Shown here one piece after another: positions 1-8,733 of a DNA stretch of 64,000 nt (position 1 is its first letter; each line of letters starts with the position of its first letter). A program made the translations under genes and the position numbers. The notes under the pieces were generated by a model. It had not been told where the DNA came from and did not search any database. It saw only the letters and a program-made list of their open reading frames with translations. Source of the stretch: Crocinitomicaceae bacterium (GTDB lineage: Bacteria > Bacteroidota > Bacteroidia > Flavobacteriales_D > Crocinitomicaceae); NCBI GenBank assembly GCA_022447585.1, contig JAKVAR010000002.1, positions 62,001 through 126,000 of the forward strand. The letters run 5' to 3'.

Positions 1-1835
1 AGACTTGTAAAGTTGATGTTCTTTGATACCAACTGACTCGATATATCAAAGATTTCTGGTGCTCTTTCCTGAATCGTTAATGAACCAACAACATCGGCGC
101 CACCATTTCTCACTGAAATTCTTGGGAAGTGAATTACACGTTTATGGATCGACATGTTTCCTTTCAACACATCGAATGTGTGATTCTCATACCTCATCGA
201 TTCCACATCAAGAAATACTTTTCCATCAATATTATCTGGCAATATAAACTGACGCTCTCTCTGGATTATTTCTTCTTTGGCATCAGTTCCAAGATCTTCA
301 ATATTGATTTTTCTACTTTTGATATCGAGGTTTGCATTCAAACTACCGGCTCCACTGAAATAATCAACAACATCTTTAAACACACCATTTACAACAAAGT
401 CTGATTTTCCGATATTCAAAGAAACCGATTCAAGTCCTGCTTCATTATTTCTCAAATAAACCAACCCTTCGATAGACTCAAAAACGCGCTTATCCTCTTC
501 AATTTTGACATTGACTTTGTTCATCGTAATTTGACCTTCACACTTATTGATGTGATATTCTATTGTTTCAGCTGGTGTTGGCTTTCCTTTAACAACAAAA
601 TCAGAATGCAATTCTATGGTTCCATTTAACACATCTAGGTGAGGTATTTTGAAAAGCGAATGAAGAACAGCCAAGTTTATAACCCCGTTAGCATTTCCCC
701 GGAACAATGGACGTTCAAATTGCGTGATCTCTAAATCACCTACAAATGGCCCTCCTTTTGTTTGAAATGAAATATTCTTTAAACTCAACTTTTCTTTCTT
801 TGAGCCTCCTTTATTAGAATACCTACCGTCAAGTTTTAATTTACTCAATGCTATCCCAGTTGTCGGGTCTTTCAAAGTGCCACTTTTAACTCCAAAATCA
901 CATTCCACCGATACAGGTTTATTCGGATTTTTATCACCAGAAATCAATAAATCAAAGAGTAAAATTCCTTGTCCCGAAAAAATTTTAACCTCCTCTGTTT
1001 CAACCATTGCAAGATTATTGGCTGCATCCTGTATTTCAATATTCTGACCTCTTAAATTGAAATTGAACCCATCACTCCATACATCTCCATTAAAATTGAA
1101 AGGAAGATTCGCAATGAAAATAGTTGAATTAGGTATGTTTACTGTATTAGAATCTTGATTAACATTGACGGAAATATCTAAAATTGCTGGTTGATTTTTA
1201 ACCAAGGTTACATTCCCAGAACGAGCAGCCAAAATCTGTAGGTCACTTTTCGCATGGGTAGTGAATTTTGAAGAACTCAATTCTCCTTCAAGAGTCATTG
1301 TATTAATCTTCGTTCTATATTCCTGATTTGTAACAGCGTTTGTATAATCGAAACGAAAATCTTCAAACTCAACGATTTCAAGGTTTAAATCAACCCCCTC
1401 ACCTTCAATAGAGTCTGTTTTCTCCTTAATTATATCATAATTATTTACTCCCTCTTCATTAACCTTCAACTTCAAAGTACCCGGAGAAACTTCCAAAGAT
1501 TTGACCTTGTAATCTTCTCGCCAAATATCCATGGGATTTAACTTTAAACGAATTCGATTTGAATAAAGAAGTGTATCTAACTCCGAAGAATTTTCGTATG
1601 AATCTTGAATGAACACCTCATTGAAATCAACAGATAAATTAGGGAAAGACCCCCAAAAAGCAAGGTCCACATTAGCAACAGTAACCTTCGTCTTCAATTT
1701 TTTATTCACTTCATCAATTACAACTCCGCAAATATCATCCTTAAAAAAGTAAAGTCCACCCGTAATTAAAAGGGCAATTCCAAATAGAACTCCAATGAAC
1801 CAAATACTCAATCTGTAAATACGCTTTATAGGCAT
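1..1835 (-). CDS. AsmA-family / DUF3971-like envelope protein, C-terminus cut by window edge
   Basis: The minus strand is open from an ATG at 1835 down to the left edge, giving 611 codons with no stop, so the true 3' end lies outside the window. The protein begins MPIKRIYRLS, then one membrane segment (about residues 8-30), then 'GGLYFFKDDICGVVIDEVNKKL'-type sequence followed by long beta-rich repeats of alternating polar and hydrophobic residues. This architecture is that of AsmA-like proteins, which are anchored in the inner membrane and span the periplasm, and in Proteobacteria are linked to lipid transport or outer-membrane homeostasis. Family assignment is by architecture and the N-terminal pattern 'VDLAFWGSFPNLSVDF', typical of Bacteroidetes AsmA proteins; a role in lipid transfer is inference. 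It is divergent from the PfkB gene and has its own -7 box four bases before the ATG. Confidence 0.8.
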   Translation of the reverse strand, partial: MPIKRIYRLSIWFIGVLFGIALLITGGLYFFKDDICGVVIDEVNKKLKTKVTVANVDLAFWGSFPNLSVDFNEVFIQDSYENSSELDTLLYSNRIRLKLNPMDIWREDYKVKSLEVSPGTLKLKVNEEGVNNYDIIKEKTDSIEGEGVDLNLEIVEFEDFRFDYTNAVTNQEYRTKINTMTLEGELSSSKFTTHAKSDLQILAARSGNVTLVKNQPAILDISVNVNQDSNTVNIPNSTIFIANLPFNFNGDVWSDGFNFNLRGQNIEIQDAANNLAMVETEEVKIFSGQGILLFDLLISGDKNPNKPVSVECDFGVKSGTLKDPTTGIALSKLKLDGRYSNKGGSKKEKLSLKNISFQTKGGPFVGDLEITQFERPLFRGNANGVINLAVLHSLFKIPHLDVLNGTIELHSDFVVKGKPTPAETIEYHINKCEGQITMNKVNVKIEEDKRVFESIEGLVYLRNNEAGLESVSLNIGKSDFVVNGVFKDVVDYFSGAGSLNANLDIKSRKINIEDLGTDAKEEIIQRERQFILPDNIDGKVFLDVESMRYENHTFDVLKGNMSIHKRVIHFPRISVRNGGADVVGSLTIQERAPEIFDISSQLVSKNINFTS

Positions 1836-1839
1836 GCAA

Positions 1840-1847
1840 CAAAATTA
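1840..1847 (-). promoter_or_regulatory. Bacteroidetes -7 box for the AsmA-like gene
   Basis: On the minus strand the sequence reads TAATTTTG, matching TAnnTTTG. Only four bases (TTGC) separate it from the ATG at 1835, so transcription would begin at or next to the start codon. No clear -33 TTTG was found. Confidence 0.45.
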
Positions 1848-2004
1848 TCTGTTAAAAGGAAGGATAATCCGCTATACTCGTTTACTTATTAACGCAATGC
1901 TGTGTGGATTTGTTACTTTTGATTGTACACTTTAACAAACTTTGGGTTCATTCTCTAAGTCGCTTGATCACTAATCTTTTACGTCAAATCTAGTAAATAA
2001 ATGA

Positions 2005-2035
2005 TTTGTTATCCATTTGTTTAGTTCTATCTTTG
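2005..2035 (+). promoter_or_regulatory. Bacteroidetes-type promoter for the PfkB / DUF349 operon
   Basis: TTTG at 2005-2008 is followed after 19 bases by TATCTTTG at 2028-2035, a full match to the primary sigma consensus TTTG-N19-TAnnTTTG of Bacteroidetes. The ATG of the kinase gene lies 22 bases downstream. This is the clearest two-part promoter in the window. Confidence 0.75.
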
Positions 2036-2057
2036 CATTCAGATAAAAAAATCAAGA

Positions 2058-2987
2058 ATGAGTTTACTTACAGTAGGTTCAGTTGCTTTTGATGCAATTG
2101 AAACACCTTTCGGAAAAACAGATAAAATTATTGGTGGAGCAGGAACGTATATTGCGTTAGCTTCTTCATTTTACGATAACGAGCAAAATATAGTATCAGT
2201 AGTTGGTGAGGATTTCCCGCAAGCTATGCTAGATCAATTGAAAAATAGAAACGTCAATTTAGATGGATTACAAATCAAACAAGGAGAAAAAACATTCTTC
2301 TGGTCTGGAAAGTACCACAATGACATGAATACTCGAGACACCTTAATCACAGAATTAAATGTTTTAGAGCACTTCGATCCAATTATACCTGCAAGCTATC
2401 AAGGGGTTGAATACTTAATGCTAGGAAACTTAAGTCCTCAAGTTCAACGTCAGGTAATAGAACGTTTAGAAGAACGCCCAAAGTTAATTGCTATGGATAC
2501 AATGAACTTCTGGATGGATATCGCAATGGAGGATCTAAAGCAAACGATCTCAATGGTTGACCTTTTAATCATTAATGACGAAGAAGCTAGACAACTTTCT
2601 GGAGAATATTCTTTAGTTAAAGCGTCTAAAGTGATTCGCGCAATGGGACCAAAATACCTTATCATTAAAAAAGGTGAGCACGGAGCATTGTTATTCCACA
2701 ACGAGAGTGTTTTTCATGCACCAGCATTGCCATTAGAAGAAGTTTTTGATCCAACTGGAGCAGGAGATACTTTCGCTGGAGGTTTTATGGGATACATTGC
2801 TAGCACTGATGATGTTTCTTTCGACAACATGAAAAGAGCAATTATCAACGGATCTGCATTGGCATCATTCTGTGTTGAAAAATTCGGAACTGAGCGTTTA
2901 ACAACTATTACTAAAAATGACTTGAATGAGAGAATCGAAGAGTTTGTCGCTTTAACAAACTTCGAAATGGTTCACGCAATCGGTTAA
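2058..2987 (+). CDS. PfkB-family carbohydrate/nucleoside kinase
   Basis: This 309-residue protein is an ATP-dependent sugar or nucleoside kinase of the ribokinase/PfkB superfamily. The diagnostic C-terminal signature DPTGAGDTFAGGF starts at Asp231, placing the catalytic base at Asp237. The N-terminal 'GGAGTYIALASS' stretch corresponds to the substrate-binding GG motif of the family, and 'LLIINDEEARQLSG' is the usual strand before the ATP site. Length is normal for the family. The substrate cannot be read from the sequence. It is the first gene of a plus-strand run, 22 bases upstream of the DUF349 gene, and follows a good promoter at 2005-2035, so kinase and DUF349 gene are probably co-transcribed. 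Confidence 0.9.
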   Translation: MSLLTVGSVAFDAIETPFGKTDKIIGGAGTYIALASSFYDNEQNIVSVVGEDFPQAMLDQLKNRNVNLDGLQIKQGEKTFFWSGKYHNDMNTRDTLITELNVLEHFDPIIPASYQGVEYLMLGNLSPQVQRQVIERLEERPKLIAMDTMNFWMDIAMEDLKQTISMVDLLIINDEEARQLSGEYSLVKASKVIRAMGPKYLIIKKGEHGALLFHNESVFHAPALPLEEVFDPTGAGDTFAGGFMGYIASTDDVSFDNMKRAIINGSALASFCVEKFGTERLTTITKNDLNERIEEFVALTNFEMVHAIG

Positions 2988-3009
2988 TATATAAGCAATT
3001 ACAATTATC

Positions 3010-4737
3010 ATGGAAAACATGAATTTCTTAGAAACTTTAAACGAATTAGCAGCCTCTGAAAATCTTTTGGCTGTGGGGAAAGATGTAAATGAACTTCGAA
3101 CAAAATTTGAAGATTACACATTGGAAGCAGAACGTAAAATTCAAGTAGCTCAATTAGAAGCAAAGGATGATCCTGAAGCTCACGACCTAGCCTCATTGGA
3201 TGCTCAGCTTGCTGAAATATCTAAATTGAAAGATGATTTTTACCAAGTATTTGGAGACTTCAAAGAGAAGCGAAAAGTGGTAATTGACGCAAAGAATGCT
3301 GTTGAAACTGAAAATCTTGGTAAGAAAAGAGCTTTGATTAATCGCCTTAGAGAAACGGTGACGACAGAGGAAAACATTGGTGCCGCCTTTGGATCCTTAA
3401 AGGAAATACAGGATAAATGGAAAGAGATCGGTGATATTCCAAGAGATAAAAGAAATGACATTCAAGCAGAGTATTCTCGTTTATTGGAAGATTTCTTCTA
3501 CAATATCAAAATATACAAAGACCTTAAGGACCACGACTTTAACAGAAATCTTCAACTAAAAAAAGACCTTATTGCGGAATTGAAGCAATTGAACACGATC
3601 GATTCCATAAAAACTGTTGAAACTGCCTTAAAGAAACTTCAAAATGACTGGAATGATATTGGGCCTGTTCCAAATGAAGAATGGGAAACAATCAAAGAGT
3701 CATATTGGACAGAAGTACGTTCTATCTATGAAAAAGTAAATCGTTTCTATGATGACAGAAGAGCTAAACTTCAAGCTAATTTAGAGCAAAAACAAGCGCT
3801 CATAGAAGAAACAAAAACGATTACGTCAACAAAAGCTGAAAACAACTCTACAAAAGCATGGGAGGTTATGACTAAAGCGGTCCTAGCGAGTCAAGCAAAG
3901 TGGAAAACTATTGGATTCGGACCAAAGAAAGAAAATGATCAAGTGTGGAAGGAGTTTCGTGCTGTTTGTGATGATTTCTTTAACGCAAAGAAAGAGTTTT
4001 ATAATGAGATCCAAGGTCAATATGATGCCTTAGCATTGAAAAAGAAAGACTTGATTACTCAAGCAAACGCTTTAAAAGAATCAACTGATTGGAAAGACAC
4101 TGCCAACAAATTGAAACAACTTCAACAGAAATGGAAGCAAATAGGTCATTCAGGAGTAAAGCATGAACAAAAACTATGGAAAGAATTTAGAGGTGCATGT
4201 GATGCCTTCTTCAATTCAAGAGAAGCGTTTTTTGGTGCTAAAGACAAAGAAAACGAGGTGAATTTAACTGCTAAAAAAGAAGTGTTAGCAGCAATAGACG
4301 CATACACACCTAACGCTGATAAAAATACAGCAATTGATGATTTGAAGAAATTTGCAGCAGATTTCAATGCGATTGGACATGTTCCAATGAAAGAAAAAGA
4401 TGCTATTTTCAAAAGCTTCAAAGAAGCCATGGACAAACAATATAGCGCCCTGAAAATGGAAGGTCAAGAAATGGAAAGAATCATGTTCCAAGCTAAAATT
4501 GACACAATGAAAGCTAGTCCAAACGCTTCTCGACAGCTAGGTGACTTAAAAATGGATTTAAGAAAACAAATCGATATTCAAATTAAAGAAATTGCATTAC
4601 TTGAAAACAACTTAGGTTTCTTTGCGAATAGTAAGGGGGCAGATGCACTTCGCAAAGATGTTGAAAAGAAAGTTGCAAGAGCTAACGATAAAATTTCAGG
4701 AATAAAGGCAAAACTTAAACTGATACCCAATGAATAG
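3010..4737 (+). CDS. DUF349 repeat protein
   Basis: This 575-residue, highly charged helical protein contains five copies of the DUF349 repeat. Each copy carries a W..IG..P....D..W..F pattern; they begin near residues 130, 207, 290, 367 and 443, a spacing of about 77. The best copies are 'KWKTIGFGPKKENDQVWKEF' and 'KWKQIGHSGVKHEQKLWKEF'. The fifth copy has lost the tryptophans (DFNAIGHVPMKEKDAIFKSF). No signal peptide or membrane segment is visible, so it should be cytoplasmic. DUF349 proteins are common in Bacteroidetes and Actinobacteria and their biochemical role is not established to my knowledge. The second Met at residue 4 is an alternative start. It overlaps the next gene by 8 bases, so the two are translationally linked. 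Confidence 0.85.
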   Translation: MENMNFLETLNELAASENLLAVGKDVNELRTKFEDYTLEAERKIQVAQLEAKDDPEAHDLASLDAQLAEISKLKDDFYQVFGDFKEKRKVVIDAKNAVETENLGKKRALINRLRETVTTEENIGAAFGSLKEIQDKWKEIGDIPRDKRNDIQAEYSRLLEDFFYNIKIYKDLKDHDFNRNLQLKKDLIAELKQLNTIDSIKTVETALKKLQNDWNDIGPVPNEEWETIKESYWTEVRSIYEKVNRFYDDRRAKLQANLEQKQALIEETKTITSTKAENNSTKAWEVMTKAVLASQAKWKTIGFGPKKENDQVWKEFRAVCDDFFNAKKEFYNEIQGQYDALALKKKDLITQANALKESTDWKDTANKLKQLQQKWKQIGHSGVKHEQKLWKEFRGACDAFFNSREAFFGAKDKENEVNLTAKKEVLAAIDAYTPNADKNTAIDDLKKFAADFNAIGHVPMKEKDAIFKSFKEAMDKQYSALKMEGQEMERIMFQAKIDTMKASPNASRQLGDLKMDLRKQIDIQIKEIALLENNLGFFANSKGADALRKDVEKKVARANDKISGIKAKLKLIPNE

Positions 4738-5398
4738 GTTCATTAATATGCTTCTACTGTTTTTACTGGTCCCAACAATGTTGATGGCAATATACGTTGG
4801 TTTTGACTTACCGGTTAGCTTTCTCAAAACAACAGGAGCACATATTCCTTACCGTGAAGAAATTTTTCTAGTGTTAGGCTTACTTATTCTTATCGTTAAT
4901 GTTAGACGCAGTATCCGTCGATGGATGGGAATGCGCATTGTTTCTAAACAGATGAAATTTAAATGGAATGAACCCGTAAGTAAAACTCGTAAGCGTAGAA
5001 TTATCACTTATACGATTCTGGAAGTATTAGTTATGACTTTTGTTGGGGTTGCCCTATATATAGTTACTCCATTGGCTTGGTTTCCGGCAATTGCTTTCAT
5101 CTTTGGTGCAGCAGACAATATTGTTTTTACTACTGTTGGATTAAGTGGAAACCATTACAGAATTGGTCTTTCGTCAAAAGCCCTAATCATTGCAGATAGA
5201 GAAGTAATCTTACTTTATTTTAAAGGCTTAAGGAAAATAAGTATTCAACAGCAGAGTATTTATTTCGACTACATAAAAGGCCTTCAGTTAACTTTCCCTT
5301 CAGATTGTATTCAAGATGAACATCGCTCTGAATTTTTTAAATTATTAGAAGAACAAATAGATCAAGAACGCGTTTTCTTCTCTAAAAACCTAGTATAG
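4730..5398 (+). CDS. Unknown four-helix membrane protein
   Basis: I do not recognise this 222-residue protein. It has hydrophobic segments at about residues 7-25, 44-59, 91-112 and 115-133, separated by basic loops such as 'VRRSIRRWMG' and 'KTRKRR', which suggest cytoplasmic loops. The last 75 residues are soluble and mixed alpha/beta, ending in an acidic helix. The gene starts 8 bases inside the end of the DUF349 gene (ATGAATAGG overlapping its stop), so it belongs to that operon and may work with the DUF349 protein at the membrane. No enzymatic motif is visible. Confidence 0.75.
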   Translation: MNRFINMLLLFLLVPTMLMAIYVGFDLPVSFLKTTGAHIPYREEIFLVLGLLILIVNVRRSIRRWMGMRIVSKQMKFKWNEPVSKTRKRRIITYTILEVLVMTFVGVALYIVTPLAWFPAIAFIFGAADNIVFTTVGLSGNHYRIGLSSKALIIADREVILLYFKGLRKISIQQQSIYFDYIKGLQLTFPSDCIQDEHRSEFFKLLEEQIDQERVFFSKNLV

Positions 5399-5460
5399 AG
5401 CGACACAAAGCGTAATAACTGGTCACAACTATTGACGATTGTAATTCGAAATCAGATTTT

Positions 5461-6486
5461 ATGGCACCATTAAGTAGACGCAGTTTTATTCCAATGTTGG
5501 GAACCGCTATACTTGGTGCTTCTTGTTTATCATTTGAAAATAAACTGGTAGATGACTCTTTGAAAATCATCCGTCCAAATCGTCTAAAAGAAGATGACAC
5601 TATTGGTGTTTGTGCCCCTGCAGGAGCAATGGGGAATCCTTCAGACATGGATGAATTTAAAGCTATCCTTTCAAAATTAGGACTCAATGTAAAAGTTGGA
5701 CCAAACATTCCAGGTCGACACGGTTACTTTTCAGCGACAGATGAAGATCGAGCAAAAGAGTTCATGGATTTTATTCAAGACGATGAAGTTCAAGGAATTT
5801 TCTTCATTCGCGGAGGATGGGGATGCGCCAGAATATTAGAACTTCTTGATTTTGACATCATCAAAGCTAACCCTAAAGTTGTGATGGGGTTTAGTGACAT
5901 TACTACCCTCCTAAATGCGATAACATCTAAAACAGGACTGATCACATTTCATGGTCCAGGAGGAAACTCTACATGGAACGATTACAGCATTCGATATATC
6001 AAAGAATTATTTTTTAAAGGCGCAGTTGTTGAATACAAAAATGCATCAACAGACCATAAAATAGTGAACTATAGTTCGGGTATTACTCAAGGACAATTAT
6101 ACGGGGGTAATTTGAGTGTTATAACCAGTTTGATTGGTTCGGATTATCTGCCAGATTGGAACGGAAAAGTACTCTTTTTAGAAGATGTTATGGAAGAACC
6201 TTACAGAATAGACCGAATGCTAACTCAATTAAAACTGAGTGGTGCATTAGATCAAGTAAATGGTATTATACTGGGCAATTTTCATAAATGCACAGCTGAA
6301 GAACCTCATAAATCATTCACACTAGAAGAGGTCTTCGAGCAACATTTCAAAAACCTCAACAAACCCGTGTTTTACGGTGCTCAAATTGGGCACATTAAAA
6401 ACAAATTCACAATACCTTTGGGAATTAAAATTGAAATGAATGCGAATTTAGGATCATTTAAATTACTCCTTCCTTCGGTCGATTAA
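5461..6486 (+). CDS. ldcA: LD-carboxypeptidase (peptidase S66), exported
   Basis: This 341-residue serine peptidase cleaves the L-Lys(or mDAP)-D-Ala bond of murein tetrapeptides in peptidoglycan recycling; MccF-type immunity proteins share the fold. The S66 catalytic residues can be placed: nucleophile Ser145 in GFSDIT, Glu241 in LFLEDVMEEPYRIDR, and His311 in GAQIGHIKNKFTIPLG. The N-terminus is unusual for the family: SRRSFI followed by a hydrophobic stretch and ILGASC looks like a twin-arginine signal with a possible lipobox, so the enzyme may be a periplasmic lipoprotein rather than cytoplasmic. The mature domain begins at 'IIRPNRLKEDDTIGVCAPAG'. It sits alone between the membrane protein gene and the DUF748 gene, with 62- and 60-base gaps. 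Confidence 0.9.
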   Translation: MAPLSRRSFIPMLGTAILGASCLSFENKLVDDSLKIIRPNRLKEDDTIGVCAPAGAMGNPSDMDEFKAILSKLGLNVKVGPNIPGRHGYFSATDEDRAKEFMDFIQDDEVQGIFFIRGGWGCARILELLDFDIIKANPKVVMGFSDITTLLNAITSKTGLITFHGPGGNSTWNDYSIRYIKELFFKGAVVEYKNASTDHKIVNYSSGITQGQLYGGNLSVITSLIGSDYLPDWNGKVLFLEDVMEEPYRIDRMLTQLKLSGALDQVNGIILGNFHKCTAEEPHKSFTLEEVFEQHFKNLNKPVFYGAQIGHIKNKFTIPLGIKIEMNANLGSFKLLLPSVD

Positions 6487-6546
6487 ACCGTAATAATTGG
6501 GTATATTTACTCTAACACGCTACTCAATAATTTTTTTTTAGAAATT

Positions 6547-8733
6547 ATGAAAACATACCTATCAAAATTTTTCTCGTGGTTTAAAGCTTTGAAGCTCGTT
6601 TTTAAATTGATATTAATTCTACTATCGTTAATATGTATTCTTCTATTTTTCACAAATACCATTGCTAAGGCTTATATCAATTCGAATGGAGAAGAACTTT
6701 CAGGAAGAAAACTACATTTAAGTGATATAAACCTAAACTTCTTCACTACCTCTGTCTCTCTTGGTGACTTTGTAATGTATGAAGCGAATAAAACTGACAC
6801 CTTTATGTACCTTGGAAATGCATATGCTAACTTGAGCCCATGGGGGTTAATGTCAGACGAAATTAGACTAACTCAAATTGATGTTGACCGTTTGAAACTG
6901 GAAATTATTCAACATGATTCTACATTCAACTTTAGTGACCTTGGGTCTGACGAGCCCGAAGACACAACCGCTGCTCCAACTAAGTTTTATTTATATAATG
7001 TGAATTTCACAAATAGTGCTGTTCGCTTTCATGATCGAACAGTAAGCAATACATATCCTATTCACAACCTCAATATTTCTATTCCAGAATACACTTGGAA
7101 TAGTGAAACATCTGGAGGTAAAGTTGACTTTCAATTAGGTAAGCGAGGTTATATTGCGATTGAAGCTTACTTAAACAATTTAAATAATGAATACGAAGTT
7201 GACGTGCTCACTAAACGAATTGATTTAAACTATGTCGAGGTCTATTTAAAACAACTATTCAATATTAATAGTTTGACAGGAGAGCTCCACGCAGACTTGA
7301 ATTTGAAAGGAGATCTAGATACTCCATATGGCCTATTGGCTAAGGGAAACACAGCCATTTCAAAACTGAATATAATTGACAAAATGGGAAGTCCCTTTAC
7401 TTCAATTGACTCTGTTGGAGTAATCATCGACTCAATGAATATAGAACAATTCTATTTCGACTTAAGCGAAACCTTGCTTGAAAAACCGGTGTTATATGCC
7501 ACTTTAAATCATGATAATACGAATATCGATTATGTCTTAGAACCTCTGATGGGGAATGAAAATCCAGCGGATACAAATAACGTGTCTAACTCAGACACAA
7601 CAGTGGTAGAAGAAACACCATTTCACTTTGAAATTGGAACAACTACCATTCAAAATGGTTTGATTCATTATAACGACAACACCTTAGACAGAGAGTTTCA
7701 TTACACCATCTCTGATTTAAATTTAACGACTAAAAACATCTCCGAAGCCTCTAGAGATCTAGTCAGTGACTTTTCAATGCGCCTAGGAAATAAAGGTTAT
7801 ATTGAAGGAACTAGCACGTTTGATTTAGTTGAAACAGAAAACATCGCATTTAAATCGGTCATTAAAGATTTAGATCTTCTGCCTTTTTCTCCATATTCTG
7901 AATACTACATAGCTTCACCTATTACGCAAGGTGCATTTAACTACAATATTGATATTGAAATGACTGCTTTAGAAATGATAAACAACAACAATTTTGATAT
8001 TAGAGAATTAGAGTTTGGGAAGAAATTAAAGACAAGTGATTCGGCTTACAAAGTTCCGATTAAACTAGCTATGGTCTTATTGAAAGATAAATACGATAAC
8101 ATTCAGTTTGATATCCCAGTTACTGGAAACCCTTCCGATCCTGACTTCAAATTATTCCCAATTGTTTGGAAAACATTCACAAAGTTTATCGCTAAAGCCG
8201 CATCAAAACCGATGTCTGCTGTTTCAAGTATTGCTGGTAACAACCCAGAAGATTTAGAAAGAATGAAGTTTGATTACGGTCAAAAATCACTGAATGAAAA
8301 ACAAAAAGAAACACTAAATCAAATTATTGAAATCTGTCAGAAAAAACCGGCACTATTCTTTAGCTTCAGTCAAATGACACATGTCGAAGAGGAAAAAGAG
8401 TTCATTGCAATTCAAGAAGCTAAAAAGTTATTTAACCCCTCTGATTGGCAAGATATTGATGACAAAAACACTGAGTTTAATCAGTACTTATTAACTAACT
8501 CAGGTCTCCCTGAGGGAACAAGCGTTAATGATATGGCCACTAAAATTATTGGGCCAGCTGCACTAGACACCAAATTAGAAACATTAATCAGTAGTCGCAA
8601 TAATTCAATTTCAGACTATTTTACGTCAAAAGAACTGAATCCAGAATCATATACAGTTGGAACGGCGCATTTAAAGAATTTACCTGAAGAGTTGAAGAAA
8701 CCGCAATTTAAAATAGAAGTATCTGTTAACTAA
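6547..8733 (+). CDS. DUF748 / AsmA-like periplasmic protein
   Basis: This 728-residue protein has one N-terminal membrane anchor (about residues 15-40) and a long periplasmic region. Motifs typical of DUF748 include 'LSPWGLMSDEIRLTQIDVD' followed by 'NFSDLG' near residue 126, and a repeat of the same arrangement in the second half ('FEIGTTTIQNGLIHYNDNTL'). The C-terminal 190 residues contain 'NEKQKETLNQIIEICQKKP', resembling the OmpA-like tail of DUF748 proteins. Such proteins belong to the AsmA-like repeat superfamily and are thought to bridge the envelope; the exact role is unknown. It ends convergently with the VWA gene, the two reading frames overlapping by 4 bases. Confidence 0.8.
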   Translation: MKTYLSKFFSWFKALKLVFKLILILLSLICILLFFTNTIAKAYINSNGEELSGRKLHLSDINLNFFTTSVSLGDFVMYEANKTDTFMYLGNAYANLSPWGLMSDEIRLTQIDVDRLKLEIIQHDSTFNFSDLGSDEPEDTTAAPTKFYLYNVNFTNSAVRFHDRTVSNTYPIHNLNISIPEYTWNSETSGGKVDFQLGKRGYIAIEAYLNNLNNEYEVDVLTKRIDLNYVEVYLKQLFNINSLTGELHADLNLKGDLDTPYGLLAKGNTAISKLNIIDKMGSPFTSIDSVGVIIDSMNIEQFYFDLSETLLEKPVLYATLNHDNTNIDYVLEPLMGNENPADTNNVSNSDTTVVEETPFHFEIGTTTIQNGLIHYNDNTLDREFHYTISDLNLTTKNISEASRDLVSDFSMRLGNKGYIEGTSTFDLVETENIAFKSVIKDLDLLPFSPYSEYYIASPITQGAFNYNIDIEMTALEMINNNNFDIRELEFGKKLKTSDSAYKVPIKLAMVLLKDKYDNIQFDIPVTGNPSDPDFKLFPIVWKTFTKFIAKAASKPMSAVSSIAGNNPEDLERMKFDYGQKSLNEKQKETLNQIIEICQKKPALFFSFSQMTHVEEEKEFIAIQEAKKLFNPSDWQDIDDKNTEFNQYLLTNSGLPEGTSVNDMATKIIGPAALDTKLETLISSRNNSISDYFTSKELNPESYTVGTAHLKNLPEELKKPQFKIEVSVN

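Noticed and set aside
23..404. Two short plus-strand frames at the left edge
   Set aside because: They lie opposite the AsmA-like gene, which is open through the whole region.
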